Assembly (NCBI RefSeq): GCF_026151205.1
Contig: NC_087081.1
Location: 6,877,246 to 6,941,245, forward strand
Direction: 5' to 3'
Length of the DNA: 64,000 bases
Origin: Bolinopsis microptera
Lineage: Eukaryota > Ctenophora > Tentaculata > Lobata > Bolinopsidae
The translations under genes and the position numbers were made by a program. A model generated the notes under the pieces. That model was not told the DNA's origin, ran no database searches, and worked only from the letters and a program-made list of their open reading frames with translations. Below, in pieces: positions 22,201-35,037 of the stretch. Positions within the stretch are counted from its first letter, which is position 1. Each line of letters opens with the position of its first letter.

Positions 22201-23339
22201 CCAGACGAAAACAGCTAGAAACCCATGATTCAAACAACAGAAAAGGTACACTGCGACGCAGGACAACACGAACAGCTGTGTAAACTGTAAAGATATCGAC
22301 TGCTGCCCTTAAATTCCGTCATAACAACGACTCTCGATAACTCACAGCGGTCAGCTGTAAGTTAAACCAGTAAAGGTGTTCATCATGAGGTGAGCCGGAC
22401 GGCACGAATGCTTGTTCAAAAGCAATTAATCTAACGGATGTTTTCGTGTAAAGTTGTAAAACTCACCGCGGAACTAGGGGGGAAATGAGGATATGCTCGG
22501 CTGTTCTTCTCGAGCTACATTTACGATATCTTCTAAAAGGAGTATAGAGTGAGCTGCGTGAGGAAACGTGTGATTTTTTGTATGATGTCAAACACAAGGA
22601 TGTGTTTTGTAGAGGATTAAAGGATTCTTAAGAAACTTGAGCTAACATTAAACAAACATTAAACAAACTACGAGTACATCTAGCTTTAATGAAATGTCCG
22701 CTATATCGTGCATCTCCTAAAGCTAAGCCTCCATCAAATATTCAGCGGGACTTTTAGCGTCATCTGACCTCAAATTTTGTCATTCTGCAAATTTAACATG
22801 CTTAGGTTCATAATAAACGGCTACGCTGAAACAAAAACGCATCCGAAACTACAAAAGTTTTGTCGAATTATTCAACTTGGAACAATTAAAAATGCAATAT
22901 GAAATATGCAATATATGCATGGTTACAAGTACAAGTGCTGTGTACTTCTGGTGTTGTTGTTGTTGTGACTAAGTGGCCCGACCGGCCCATTGGCCCAAAC
23001 ATTTCTTTCACTTTGAGCTAGTGTCTTGGAATAGAACTTATTCAAATTTGAAGCAGCTTAAAAGGATGCGGCTTTCTTTTATTAACCTTTGTTCTACCGA
23101 TCAATTGGTTCGATGATTAATATAAAACAATGACTTATTCAATAAAATAAAAGTAAGCTATTAAACAAATAAGTAATTCAAAATAACCGAATATTCTAGG
23201 ATAAGTTAACTCAGAGATGAGACTATTTAAGGAAATGTAATAGTAAATATCCTGATAAGTATTCGGTACTCCGCGTGACTTTCAAGTTCATGACGTAATT
23301 TATAATTCTCCTGGGGTATGTGACATCATCACACTGCTT

Positions 23340-23402
23340 TCGTGATGTCATCACAATACTCACGTGACGTCATCACAATACTCACGTGACGACATCACGT
23401 CT
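23340..23402 (+). promoter_or_regulatory. Tandem CRE and E-box array
   Basis: A 22-bp unit containing CACGTGACGTCATCACAATA repeats about two and a half times. Each unit has a CACGTG E-box overlapping a TGACGTCA cAMP-response element. It lies immediately before the exon at 23422. A similar array is at 25583-25632. Confidence 0.5.
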
Positions 23403-23421
23403 TGATCCACCTTATTTTCAG

Positions 23422-23859
23422 AATGTGGGTAATAAAGGTCGTAAAGGTGCAGATATCGCAGTGTTCACTTCTAAAGGGATCATAAATACTAATGTAACAG
23501 ACGAGTTCAACCCTTTTCAGATCGACACTTTTAGGTTAGTTGTTTGGTTGGATTATTAGATTGTTGTTATTTGTTTACCGTAATTAACTAATTAACTACT
23601 TAGCGTAAATACTCATTCTATTGATTAACTTAATGAATTATTCACAAGGATGCTGGTCAGCGTCCACAGTGTGTCCACGACTATCGATCATAAACAAAAA
23701 TCAAGAAAAGTATTGGAATTTTCTCAGCATCGTATAGCCATCCAAACTGAGAACTTGAGCAATTCAAATTTCGCGTGCGCCAATGATGACTCATGTTTTG
23801 ATTATAAAAGTCCGCAGCTGAAGAATAATAATTTATTGTTTAAGCATGATGATTGCTGA
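23422..23859 (+). CDS. Two 3' exons of an unknown gene
   Basis: Exon 1 (23422-23534) follows the acceptor TTATTTTCAG and ends at donor AG|GTTAGT; it reads 37 codons including GRKGADIAVFTSKGIINTN and ends EFNPFQIDTF plus two bases of an Arg codon. Exon 2 (23649-23859) follows an acceptor TTCACAAG; its first base completes the Arg codon and the frame then runs 69 residues (starting MLVSVHSVST, ending LLFKHDDC) to a stop. The phases agree. The sequence is hydrophilic with no domain I recognise. The exon 1 peptide is related to that of the exon at 24848-25005. The start of the gene is not identified. Confidence 0.45.
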
Positions 23860-24336
23860 GTATATTTATTTCAAGATGTTAATGTTACATGCAGGTCTAT
23901 TAAAAGCGCAATCTAATTTTTCTCTAATCTAGCTTTGAGGCTGGGAAAAGCTAGCCAATCACATAAACTTTCAGCATGATAACATGTTGCATAATAACAT
24001 AATTGCATGATTGCATAGTTAATATGGTAGATACTTAATTTTTCAAGGGAAGAAAAGAAAATAAAACATAACATATATACATGTGCTTAAAAGCTGTGAC
24101 AACCTTATAAAAGGAGGTTATCGGGAAATAACTTAAGCTAATAAAAGTGAAATAACGTAAGGGTGGTGCATAAATAGTAATACTTTATAAATAATTAGAC
24201 AAAATTATCAAATTTATCGTTTTTTTATTATCAACCTAAAAATTCGAATCAAAATTTCTTGTTATAGTATGAACATGTTTATGACTTCATACTTTCTTAC
24301 GGAAGTTATTAAGCTATCTCCACATTGAGGACATTT

Positions 24337-24627
24337 GAGTTCCCTTGGCAACCTTAATTGAAGTTGAGTTCCCTCGGCAACCTTACATGAAGTTGAGTTC
24401 CCTTGGCAACCTTATTTTAAGTTGAGTTCCCTTGGCAATCTTAATTGAAGTTGAGTTCCCTTGAAAACCCTACTTCAAGTCGAGCTCCCTTGGCAACCGT
24501 ACTTGAAGTTGAGTTTCCTAGGCAACCTTACTTTAAGTTGGGTTCCCTTGGCAACCTTACTTGAAGTTAAGTTCCTTTGACAACCTTATTTCAAGTCGAA
24601 GTCCCTTGGCAACTGTAGTTGAACTTC
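24337..24627. repeat. 29-bp minisatellite, ten units
   Basis: Units of about GAGTTCCCTTGGCAACCTTA plus nine further bases repeat at 29-bp spacing with 10-20 percent divergence. The CCTTGGCAACC core resembles half of an X-box. The array lies between the two related exons. Confidence 0.9.
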
Positions 24628-24847
24628 GAGCAGAGTTCATTTGGCAGGTGGTGAAAGATGTATATATTGACTTAAATAAGTCGAATATTCGAGAACTAGA
24701 AGTGTAAAGAATGTACTTGAATGCACCCGTTCAAATGTTAAACACAGGTCTAAAACACTTTGTTTGGGACGTTTTTTAATTTTGTTATCTTAACATTGGC
24801 CTTGTTAATGTTGTGTTGCTCTTTGTTTTCTTGTTCTTGGTGATCAG

Positions 24848-25005
24848 ATCTGGATTTCGATTAAGTATTTTGAAGATCTCTACGTGACGAGCAGAGGTTC
24901 TGCCTTGTGCCCTAGTAACCCTAGCAACCACCTAGCCCTATCCTGTAACCCTAGCAACCAGAATCCATTCCTCTTGATGCAGGCGAATAACTTTGACACC
25001 TTCAG
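24848..25005 (+). CDS. Exon related to 23422-23534, unknown gene
   Basis: Acceptor GTGATCAG|ATC and donor TTCAG|GTAAGT enclose 52 codons plus two bases. The peptide contains KYFEDLYVTSRGSALCPSN, an internal duplication of SNPSN / CNPSN, and ends NPFLLMQANNFDTF(R). The core (DLYVTSRG, then NPF...DTFR) matches ADIAVFTSKG...NPFQIDTFR of the exon at 23422. Both exons begin in phase 0 and end in phase 2, so they cannot be spliced to each other in frame; they fit mutually exclusive exons or two tandem paralogous genes. No acceptor exon downstream was identified. Confidence 0.4.
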
Positions 25006-25582
25006 GTAAGTGACAGTTTGTTGTCAATAAAATAACCTTAGCATTATTATAATATGTATTTCATGAGTCAGGGTAAAATTATAGGCACGAGTAAAAATTG
25101 AGCAGCAACTCATTGTTAAAAAATTATAATTTTTTTGAAATCCTGAAATTCTTTCTGACTAACCCTGTAAGTGATTCCCTTAATTATTAGTAAAGTACTT
25201 GTTGGTTGTACTTCGTAGTAAAGTGAAGCGAGCTGAACGTTTGAACTTCCAATGTTGCAGAAGGGACTGTAACCATGGCGACATGTGCGGTGTGCCTTGA
25301 ACAGGAAACAAAATGTCAAGTTCAACAATGAATAGGGATATGTTGTAAACAATAAAATACAATAAACCAACCGGAATTAAAATAAATTCCCTTACAATTT
25401 ATTGCAATTTATTACAAAGTTACAACTATAATGAATTTGTATAAGATCGGGACTCCGGAGGTTAAATTGCGCAGAGTTATGCCCCTTGTATAATTATCTT
25501 GACGTGGATTTATGGGTTTTACGGATATCGATTTCAGTAAACAATTATTGTAGCCCTGATAATATCGAAAGTGCTGATCACT

Positions 25583-25632
25583 ATAGTTGTGACGTCATCA
25601 CACTACTCACGTGACGTCATGACACTACTCAC
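25583..25632 (+). promoter_or_regulatory. Second CRE and E-box array
   Basis: TGACGTCATCACACTACTCA and CACGTGACGTCATGACACTA repeats closely resemble the array at 23340-23402, 2.2 kb upstream. No exon could be placed after it. Confidence 0.45.
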
Positions 25633-27095
25633 TATAGTTGACATTGTTGTGTCCGTTGCTGTAATCTCAGTGAATATTTTCTTTTTAATTCATCTAAAAA
25701 TATCCCCCACTAAAAATTGTTCCTATCGTTTTATTTGAACCTTTATTTGAGGTTTGCCCTGTTGTCAGCCTTTTTTTACTTTGAACCACCGCAAACTAAG
25801 CTATTTGTTACGTGGCAAGTAATGAAGTAAAGTGAATAACCTCTTATAAGTATTAAACTAACATTTGGCGACGAAATATCGCTTCTTTAAGTTATTTGTT
25901 CCATCGTTGAAAATGCTGGAAATTGTCCTGACGACGCCTTATATTTCTTCGAACTGAGCTTGTTAAAAAGAACAAAGCAACAGCAATTTATTGGTTACTA
26001 CTAAGCGTCTATTACCTGTCTTCGAGACAAAAGAAGTTGGCTCATTAGTAAATAGTAATTATGTTCTAATATAGCCGTGTAATTAGAATATTATTTCGGT
26101 TTAAAAGGGCTGGCAAACTGCTAACTGTCGTTATATATTATATCTGAATCTGTTCAAACACGAAGATTAAACTCAGTTAATTCAGTTAATTCCTTTCTTA
26201 TATATAACTTATAAATAACTTTATATAACTTATAAATTCTGAGAGGTCTGGAGCCCAGACTCTGACTCTTGCTCTCACAATAATATTATCTTCCTAACAA
26301 CATAATTATTATATAATTATTCGATTGTTTTATCCCATTCCCAATATTGAATATCTAGATCTGAATTGGACAACCCTAGCCTACAATTTAAAGAATTGTT
26401 AAGGGGCTGATTTCTCTCTCAAATTAGTCTTTGCTCAGGGCGTATTATTTCTAGGAAAGTGAATAATTACCAATTATGCTAGACTCTCCCCCCTTGACTT
26501 GACTCTAAAATCATCTCGGTTTGGGGTTGACAATTGCACCGACTGTCGCGATCACTTTTTGTCGGTTTGAATCAATCTGAAATTTTGCATCGATAAAATC
26601 CTGTCAAGACCTCCTAAATTATATGTCTCAAAGTTTAATCTTTTGTTTCCAGCTAGCCGACTAATGCTATAATTTTGTGTGGGTCTGAACTTGCCGACTT
26701 ATAGATAAGATATATAGGATTCCTTAGAACATTAACAAATGAAAACACAGGTGTGATATGCTGGGGGCCTACGGACCCCCTTCATCCAGTTTCAAACTTG
26801 TCACCCTGATTACACATAGCGTAGTAGTGACATTGTTTGCCATGTCCCGAAAATGAAGCTAAAGAGATATATAAATATAAATATTACGATATTAATACAG
26901 CAATGTTAGATTGTTTTATATCCCAAATATCCCATTTTTAGTATCTAGATGTGAATCGGACGACCCTATAGCCTTCATTGTTGCGAAGCTTTGTTGAGCC
27001 GCTGATTGTAGTTGTAATGGCCGTTTTTATATCTAATATCATATCTTTTCAAACATTTTCGCTATTTGATGATATGCATTGATCTGACGAATTTT
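25633..27095. other. Gene-free stretch with a diverged direct repeat
   Basis: No exon seen. About 90 bp at 26310-26400 (GATTGTTTTATCCCATTCCC onward) recurs in decayed form at 26910-26990, about 600 bp apart. Confidence 0.5.
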
Positions 27096-27108
27096 TCATT
27101 TGAAGGTT

Positions 27109-27737
27109 TTTTTTTTTTTTTTTTTTTTGTGGAGGGCGCTCACTTTACCTCCCCGGATTAGCAGGGAGGCTACGTCCGCCTTGTGGCTAACGTCTGATGG
27201 AGCTCCTTTGGACTGCAGGCTTTGTACCTTTTGCTCTGCTTGGCATGGGGTTCGCAGAGCCCGGTACGTCCAAAAGACATAACATAGTTATGACCCGGTA
27301 GATCGGCGATGACCCTAAGGTTATCTGCCATAATGATCCGTCATCGGGAGACTCCATAGAACCCGTCTGGAGTCAGGTGTCGAAACACCCTCCCGGAAAA
27401 GGTAGTGCGTTACTTCGAGGAACTACCACCGCATTATGCTAGCGGGCCTGCCCTGGTGATCCTCGAGGTTGTGTTGTGCTTTTAGTATTTAGGAGGATCG
27501 AGTTGAGATAATATTAAACTCGAGCCCTGGTGTGATGTTCCTTTGGTTTATCTTTGGTTTCAAGTATTTAAGTTTTGATGTACCTTTGTTTCAGATTCTT
27601 TTGTTATGCTGCGCGCGGCTGTCTCGCGCTCTCGTGGAGTGCTGATTTTGGTCCTTTGTATAATAATAATGATGAGAGATTGAGTTGTTTTTGTATTTAC
27701 ATTGGGAAGACTGAGATGGTAGCCGAGGATGGCTGAC
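27109..27737 (-). mobile_element. Retroposed SINE- or LINE-tail-like insertion
   Basis: A 629-bp insertion flanked by a 13-bp direct repeat TCATTTGAAGGTT (27096-27108 and 27738-27750). On the minus strand it ends in a run of about 20 A. It is markedly more GC-rich than its surroundings and contains no long frame. The 3' third (27128-27300) has several short inverted repeats. Target duplication plus poly(A) shows L1-style retroposition; I could not recognise a tRNA, 5S or 7SL head, so SINE versus truncated LINE is open. Confidence 0.8.
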
Positions 27738-27750
27738 TCATTTGAAGGTT

Positions 27751-30700
27751 ATTCGGCTATATTGTGAGCGTAGCGGTCAGATTTTTGATAAAAGTACAGG
27801 AAGAATTACAAAAATAAATTCCATCAGAATATGCAGGAAGAATTACAAAAATAACTAGAAATACAATTCTTCCACTAAACGGAACGTGATGAAACATTTG
27901 GACTTTTTCAAGTTCCCACACTTGAAGGTGGCCAATTTTCAGCACTCGGTCATGTCGAAGATCAAAGTAAATTGATCTTGGACAAGTCAAAGTTAATTAA
28001 AACTAGACCTGCTTGAACTGAGAAGTTGGTGTGATCCCAATCCCAAAGGTTAGAACTCAACTAGTAAGACGCATCATATTCTTTGAGAATTCTTTGGCTT
28101 TATAGTTTTTGCAAGCTAGACTCATAGTTAGCTTCATCATAAAATGTTTAAACGTTTTAAGAGCTTACTTTGGTGTTAGTTGGACACGCTGCACTGTAAC
28201 TAATAAAAAAGTGTTATATATTGAAGTCTATATATTTTAAACCTTAAGTTTATTTTAAATTCGGTTCTTTTTAATAAAAAGTGGTTCGGCCAATTTTGGT
28301 ATTGTGCTAGTATAGAATATAAATGCATCAATGTCGTGTGACCTGATCCGATCACCAAGAAATTGGCCGACCGTCAACATTTCAGCCCCACATTGTCAAT
28401 AAAAGAACAATTTTTCTTCTCTAGTCTCCCTTAAATTCAGTTAATCAATCAATGATCTTCAGAAATATTTTCCAAATTACGTTAAATTTATCAGCCAGTT
28501 TCACCTCAAGATTAGAAGATTACTTTTTATCCACATGTCATGTCAGGCACGTGTAATTTCAGGCACATGTACTTAGAGTAGATTATTTACTTTCTACAGG
28601 CCATTAAGTCAACTTTTGTACAACCTCTCATGGTATTCATGTGTCAACTTCACTTCGATTTTATGTCCTCTCCGCATCGGTTGAACGGTATCTGAGGCTG
28701 AGTTTTTAGTTCGAATTTAGCTCTAACTCGGGAGAATACTTATTTTACAAATTAAAACTGTCCTCACTTACATCCAGTCAGAAGAGAATTGCAATTTCAG
28801 TTTTACAATTTCACTGGTATGTGACTCAAAACACGACTTAAACAGCGTGTGTAGGGAGACGTTGTCATGGAGATTACCCTCTGTCAACAACAAAGTTAGA
28901 TAATATCTCCTGCGCTGTGTCCGGCTTCAAAAGTTGCAACATTTCGAGTTTCACAACTGCAATACCTTAAAATAGTAACCTGTCTTCACAGTTTATCAGT
29001 TTATGATAACAAATTTCTCTAATTTTTTGTCAGTGAAATCATTTTCATGATATAACGCTAATCGTGGCTTATAACTTTACGGATGTGTCGAAAAGAATAA
29101 TGTGTTGAAAAATAGGTTGACAGGTGCAAATCTTGATAATTCCTAAATCGCATTTTTGTTCTACTTTATTTTAAAATTGTAGGTTTCAATTTTCCAGGAA
29201 TAAGTCTGATTTCGTTTTTTGGACCTTATGTAATCATGGAAGTTAGGGCCAACATTTAGCCAGCTAAGGTTAGACATTGCTGCGTTGGTAAATGTGCATT
29301 TCTGTTTTGTAGACTATACCAAGGTGCACCTTTATTCATTAAATGAAATGCGCAATTGGAATTTGAGCTCCAATGCAATCCTTTAATTTGATTTAGTTTT
29401 GAAAAGCTGTTGTAGACTTTGTCATTTGTATAGACTTTTATTTTTGATGGGACTTTTATTAATTTAGTTTTTCCAAAACAGAGATCGAAGACATTTTATT
29501 TTTAACTATTCTTAAGCTATAAATTAACCAACTTCTATTTGTAAGTTAGGATGTAACCTAAGTTCTAATTGTAAGTTTCCGTGCTGTCTAGTCACATCAA
29601 TCTACGTGAATTAATGTATTCGGTAATGGATACCCTTATTTTTGCCGTAATTATAGTACTACGGTAAATTAAGTACTACGGTAAATTAGGTTTTTAGTGT
29701 TACGATATGTACAGAATTGATAACAAAAGTTGATGTAATCATGGTTTTGGCTTTTGATTCACCAGTTCTTAGTAGTATTAAAAATGCATTTAAACAGTTT
29801 TATGAAGTAATACATGGCCTTATATCCCAAAAATGCCAGTCTATATAATAGGAAGACTATCAGCTAATAGTAACCAATTATTACAAGACAACTTTAACGT
29901 AAGCATAACACTACAATGACAGGGTAGTATAGTTGATTAACTTGATTCCTCACGTCACTGTTACGAGCTTCTGAATACTAGTACATACTACATATTTGGC
30001 TGTGGCAATTTGCGAGGGTCCACGTTTTGTGCCCGTAGCCGCATGACTTTATTTGTTACTGGTTATTTAGAGTTATACTTATATTTATATAGTTGGGGCC
30101 CTTATAGGGGACCATCTCGATCAGCTAAAATCCGTCAAAAATGTGTGCTGATCTCGAATTTTTAAGTTTTATGCCCATATAATTGACAATACTGAATACT
30201 GTATTATATAGTACATAATATATTGTTGTATTAAACACTTTCGGCGAACATGCTTATTCCCAGAAAATAAATCTTTGCTTCTCTTTTATTGAGGAAAAGA
30301 AGAGGTCTGGTAATCCAGGTAGGCCGGTTAAGATTAGCACAATTGACGGTACAGAGAGGTTTTATTTATTACAAATTTGAATATCTTAACCCCACTGAAG
30401 TGACTGATTCATCATTATAATCAATAAAATGATAGTACAGCAGGCTATCGGTTCGATCTTGACTGTACCTTTGCTGCAGTTTTTGTGAAAATCGATAAGG
30501 TTGTACTGTAATATCGTGTGGTTAACGTTTTTCAGTTTCAGACCTTTCCACTGAGTAATTCCTAATTACTAAAATCTGCCGAGATTTATTGAACTCCAAC
30601 TACAAATATTGGTGATTTTAGTATTCTTGGAACGAAAAATTCACGAAGTTTAAAAAAAGTCATTTTTCTCCATGTATATGCAATTTTATCACTTTTGGCG

Positions 30701-32080
30701 AAAAATTTTTTTTTGAATTTTCGAAATGTCTCAAAAGTGAAATATTTTCAAAGTTTTTCATAAAACTACTTTTCTCCGTGTTTTAAGCTATTCCGATCAT
30801 TTTGAGCCAATAAACAATTTTTGCTAATTAGTTAATTGATAATTATCCAATTAACTAATTGTCTGACGTAAAAAAGTTTTTCCTCCTGATAAGATGAACA
30901 CCCTCGATTAATCCGCAACCTTTTACGATTTTCACAACTTAAGATATTCGACAAATAAAAGTGGCAAAAATTGGCCTTAAGACACGTGGCAAAGTTTTGA
31001 AAAGTTTGGAAAAGTTTGGAAAAGTTCGGAAAAGTTGGTCAGCCATAAAGGGCACCTAATGGCGCTCAAAAATGTCAAAAATCCTTAAAAAGCTTCTTGT
31101 GTTGGTAAATAGATTTTTTTAGACGGATCTGTCTGTACTAATATATATGTTTAACTTTACCATTTGTGGATGATTTTGAAGAAGGTTATATCGGTTAATA
31201 CTTAATATGTTGATCAAAGAGCTTTGTAATCGTAGAACTGATCGCTTGTTTATTTGTTGAGCCGAAAAAGTTGTTAAAACATATGTGGGTGTTCCCGATA
31301 AAAGATTTATTCATCAAAGAGCTTAAAAACCGATCAGAGCGTGATTCTGACGTTAGCTGTTGTGGGTTGGATTAGACGTTTGTTTTTATGCGTACTTGAT
31401 CGAGGAATGAGTACTAACCACTATTTCAAAGCTGCCTAGACAGCATGTGTTAGTCACGTAATTTTATCAATCGCTCATCCGTTTTCTTCAGTCTTATAAA
31501 TTGTCTCTTCAATTTTATTCAATTTTATTATCTTCAAGCTTGAGTGGTAGCCGCTTCAATTAAGTTTAGACCTATGAATAGATAAAAGCGTTAGTGACAA
31601 TTTACTATTAAGATTCAGACTCTTATTTTTATCAACTATCATTTCCTTCGCCATTGATTGTCATTTTCATTGAAGATCTTAAAACGGAAGTCAGCTTACC
31701 ATCTTCAGCTTGTCTACCAGCTAAGCAACGTGGAAACTCTCAAGCAAGGTTATTAGTTGTCATTATTTCCACGGATATTTGACAGTTTGCCAGGGTCGGC
31801 TATTTCTGTTTGAGTTTAAAATGCAGCTACATGTTGTGAAGTGTTGTTTATAGTAAGTCACTTTCCTTATCAATAACATTTCAGATATAAACGCTATAAT
31901 TCTAAACAAGCTATTTTTACTGAACTTCATCATTAGCTGCATTTGTAGTTTGTACGGCCTTCCTGACAAATTAACGAACAGAAAACAGTTGTTTGTAAAT
32001 TATTTCAGATTATTTTCGTAAAGTTTCAAATTCCACACCATTCGTCTGATCTCCTTCCTCTTAGAATACAACTATAATCA
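27751..32080. other. 4.3-kb gene-free stretch
   Basis: AT-rich sequence without an exon I can support on either strand. Near 30990-31035 a short GAAAAGTTTG repeat is present. Confidence 0.45.
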
Positions 32081-32344
32081 TTGGGCAGTGACGCATATTT
32101 CCATTTCAAAATCGTGTTACGAAGGCCGTTAGAACCGAATAGGGGGTGCAAGATATTCACAATAGTACCATTTACGTGGAACAACATAAAATGCTCCACA
32201 CTAGTGCTTAGTTCAGATGATATCTTAGTTATTTCAGTTATTTTCGTGCGAACAAATGCGTCACAATTTCATCAGGTGGCGTAGTTTATACTCACTTTGA
32301 TATCGGTCTCGTTAAATTAGAGAGACTTCGGAAATTTGGGCTAG

Positions 32345-32600
32345 GCACACTTGGGGCACACTTGGGGCACACTTGGGGCACACTTGGGGCACACTTGGGG
32401 CACAAAATTGTATTTCCTGGGGCACAGTATTGGGGCACAGTTGGGGCGAAAAGTTACTTGGGGCACACTTGGGACTTCTTATTTTAACTAAACTGTAGAG
32501 ACTCCAATATATAGTGAAGATGTGTTGTGTAAAGTCTCCAATATAGTGAAGATGTGTTGTGTAAAGTCTCCAATATAGTGAAGATGTGTTGTGTAGAGTC
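32345..32600. repeat. 11-bp and about 33-bp minisatellites side by side
   Basis: Six TTGGGGCACAC units (32345-32404) and scattered relatives to 32470 are followed by three units of about 33 bp containing AATATAGTGAAGATGTGTTG (about 32500-32600). Confidence 0.88.
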
Positions 32601-33029
32601 AGTGGTTTCCCAATTGTCACCTTCAAACCCAAACGTGATAACTTGTAAGCACGGTATTAGGCTTAGGTTTAGTAGAACAAATCAAACATGAGTGAGTCAC
32701 GTGATGCGAATGTGTTTTTCAGTGGGCGTGGAGTGGGCGTGGAGTGTGATCAGACGGACTGATTCCAGACCTATACGTAATAGTTATATCACCATTCACA
32801 AGCTGAAATGATGAATATTAATAAGTGTTAAAAATGTGGGTATATAATTATAATACGGGGTACGTAAGCTTTTGATTCTACATATCTCTGCCTCATTGAA
32901 CATTGATTGTCTCAATTGATTGTCTCAATTGTCTCAATATCAGTCGGTCGTTTTGATACCTTTGAAGTTTGAACTCATTAAAAATAGAGTAATTGAGTGA
33001 TTGAGCAGAGATATTCTGTTTCAAACCTT

Positions 33030-33126
33030 CCTTTACGTACACCCTTAATCTCCTGTCTCTATCTGGTACTCTGAGACAGAAACACCCTTAATCTCCTGTC
33101 TCTATCTTGTACTCTGAGACAGAAAA
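33030..33126. repeat. About 45-bp direct duplication
   Basis: The sequence CCTTAATCTCCTGTCTCTAT through ACTCTGAGACAGAAA occurs twice in tandem with one substitution. Confidence 0.85.
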
Positions 33127-33403
33127 AGATGAAAGAAGCAGAAATAGTCGACTCCGCAGTTAGCACATACTTGTAACGGACTTTTGTCGGATTACCTTTG
33201 TGAGTATTGGTATTGCTACAGTTCTAGATGGTAAATAAGTTATAACTCATCGGCATATCATCCTGGAAACTCACTTGAATGGCTTGATCTAAAGGTGAAA
33301 ACTGGAGGTGGAGTGACCCATAATAGTGCAGTGTTTTTCTGGATGCAACATTTTTTGATGTCCTGACAAATTTTTTTGTCTCTCAACTTTTTTGGTGTAG
33401 TTT

Positions 33404-33670
33404 TTACCTTATTTGGTTGTGTTGCCATGGTAATATCACCTGTTGTCTATTCGGATTGTTTGAAGCATATTTCTGATTAGTTTTTGTTAGACACTGTGAG
33501 TTTAACCAGAAGCAATCAAATATTTGTTTCAAACGATGTGTATATTTATAGAAGCAACATATGTTGCCAAATGGTATTATGTAGACTTTTGAGTGAACAG
33601 TCTGTGAGTCTGGGAGTACTATAGAGATGGCTAGGTCTTTCTCATTTGATTTCAGCTCTAGACATTTCAT
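33404..33670 (-). CDS. Small open frame, unknown (88 aa)
   Basis: ATG-initiated frame of 88 residues with ordinary composition (MKCLELKSNEKDLAISIVL at the start). Not recognised. An overlapping plus-strand frame, also with a true ATG (33627-33851), makes the coding strand uncertain. Confidence 0.2.
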   Translation of the reverse strand: MKCLELKSNEKDLAISIVLPDSQTVHSKVYIIPFGNICCFYKYTHRLKQIFDCFWLNSQCLTKTNQKYASNNPNRQQVILPWQHNQIR

Positions 33671-33883
33671 TATGAGTCACAAATTGGACTATTCTATCAC
33701 GAGCTTTCCATTTCAAGCATTTTCTTTAAATTCTCAACCAGTTTATTTGAGGTGTTTTATAATTGTAAACTCTCAACTCCTATCCGGATTCTTTCAAATA
33801 GCCAAAGAACCAAGAAAGTTCGAGCTTGGCGAGACTCTGATACCGAAATAAAGTCGCTGATCAAACCTTGAATACCACGAACA

Positions 33884-34985
33884 TGAACTGTTTTCTTATC
33901 ACGTGTCTTGGTCTAACCAATCATACCGCTAGATTCTGCCCTGGGATTTCCTTTAAACCCTGAATAACACTTGAAGTTGAATAAGACTCGTGGTTGTCCG
34001 TCAATTTACGCGTAGTCTCTGTAGATTAACACGTAGCTTTAGCAGTCTCCCTCTCAGCTGTTCATCTTATGTGCTTATCTAGAGAGACAGTATTTAGTAT
34101 CAGTATAATAAACTTGCTCTGCTCTAGCATTGAATAATAAAGTATTAATTTCGTTAATATTTTTGTTTCATGGTTTTCGACATAATGAACGTGGTTTTGC
34201 TTGAATTTTGCACTTATTTTAGTCTCTCATCTCTTCATCTCATGAATGTCAGCCAATCCAAATGCACATAAAAATAAATCGTTACCGGACCACTTTTGAC
34301 CGATACAGGCAAAAATACGTTTATTTAAGTATTTTAGAGTTCCTAGCGTATTGAGTAGAAATACCACGATTCCAATTAATATAATTATCTGTGAACCCCA
34401 AACTCCAATTCTAAAACATTGCACTATAATATCGTAAATATTTGTCGTGGTTGCTGTCATAAACCAACTGATACCTACTTTCATGATAGTCCAGTCATTT
34501 ATGGACATTTATGGAAATGAACCTGCAAATTTTCCAGATTATTAACTACTATATAAACATGCATATGCGGCTTCGTTTAAGCCTATTTTGAAGTCTCTAC
34601 TACCTTTAGAAATAAAGGGTCAGTTGCGTCGTTGGGTCAATATGGGTGTGGCCCTCCTGGGTTTTCCCCACGGTAAAAAAAATGTCTCCAACCGAAAATC
34701 GTTTATTTATACCTTTGAGAAGGTCCGTGCAAAGTTTCGTGAGTATCTGAAGATTTGCAGGTAGATGTCATTAAATGACTGGACTATAACACCTGTTAAA
34801 ACGTAACTTTGATAAGTTTTCCTGCAAATTACGTTAGTGAGAAGTATTTAGCACGTGTTCACCAAACCCATCTTACTGACAACTGGTCATTACACGTGTC
34901 AAACACACCAATCAGAGAGCTGTTTTCTTATCACGTGTCTTGAGCTAACCAATCATAACGCTGGATTCCGCCCACGTGCATGCTT
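33884..34985 (+). repeat. Repeated promoter-like block (two copies)
   Basis: About 60 bp at 33888-33945 (CTGTTTTCTTATCACGTGTC, then CTAACCAATCATA and a GATTC-GCCC tail) recurs at 34921-34974 with few changes. Each copy holds a CACGTG E-box and an ACCAATCA CCAAT-type box in the same order and spacing. They flank the GPCR fragment. Confidence 0.55.
34227..34508 (-). pseudogene. Fragment of a rhodopsin-like GPCR (TM1 and start of TM2)
   Basis: ATG-initiated 93-residue frame. Residues 35-60 form a hydrophobic helix with the LLNTLG pattern of helix 1 (Asn53); after a short basic loop comes NDLFLCAFGLADI (76-88), the helix-2 signature with Asp87. The Asn-to-Asp spacing (34) is within the class A range. 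The frame then stops; no further helices are found downstream on this strand, so it is either a truncated gene or an exon cut off by a frameshift. It is not a close copy of the receptor at 9920-10990. Confidence 0.5.
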
Positions 34986-35037
34986 CTAAGTTTTGCAGAG
35001 ATTTTCTCTTTGGTAAAGATTCTCATAGGATTTCATA

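Noticed and set aside
32081-32284. 67-codon plus-strand frame with ordinary composition
   Set aside because: The strong acceptor upstream (TCCTTCCTCTTAG) does not give this frame, the alternative acceptor is weak, and the end has no good donor.
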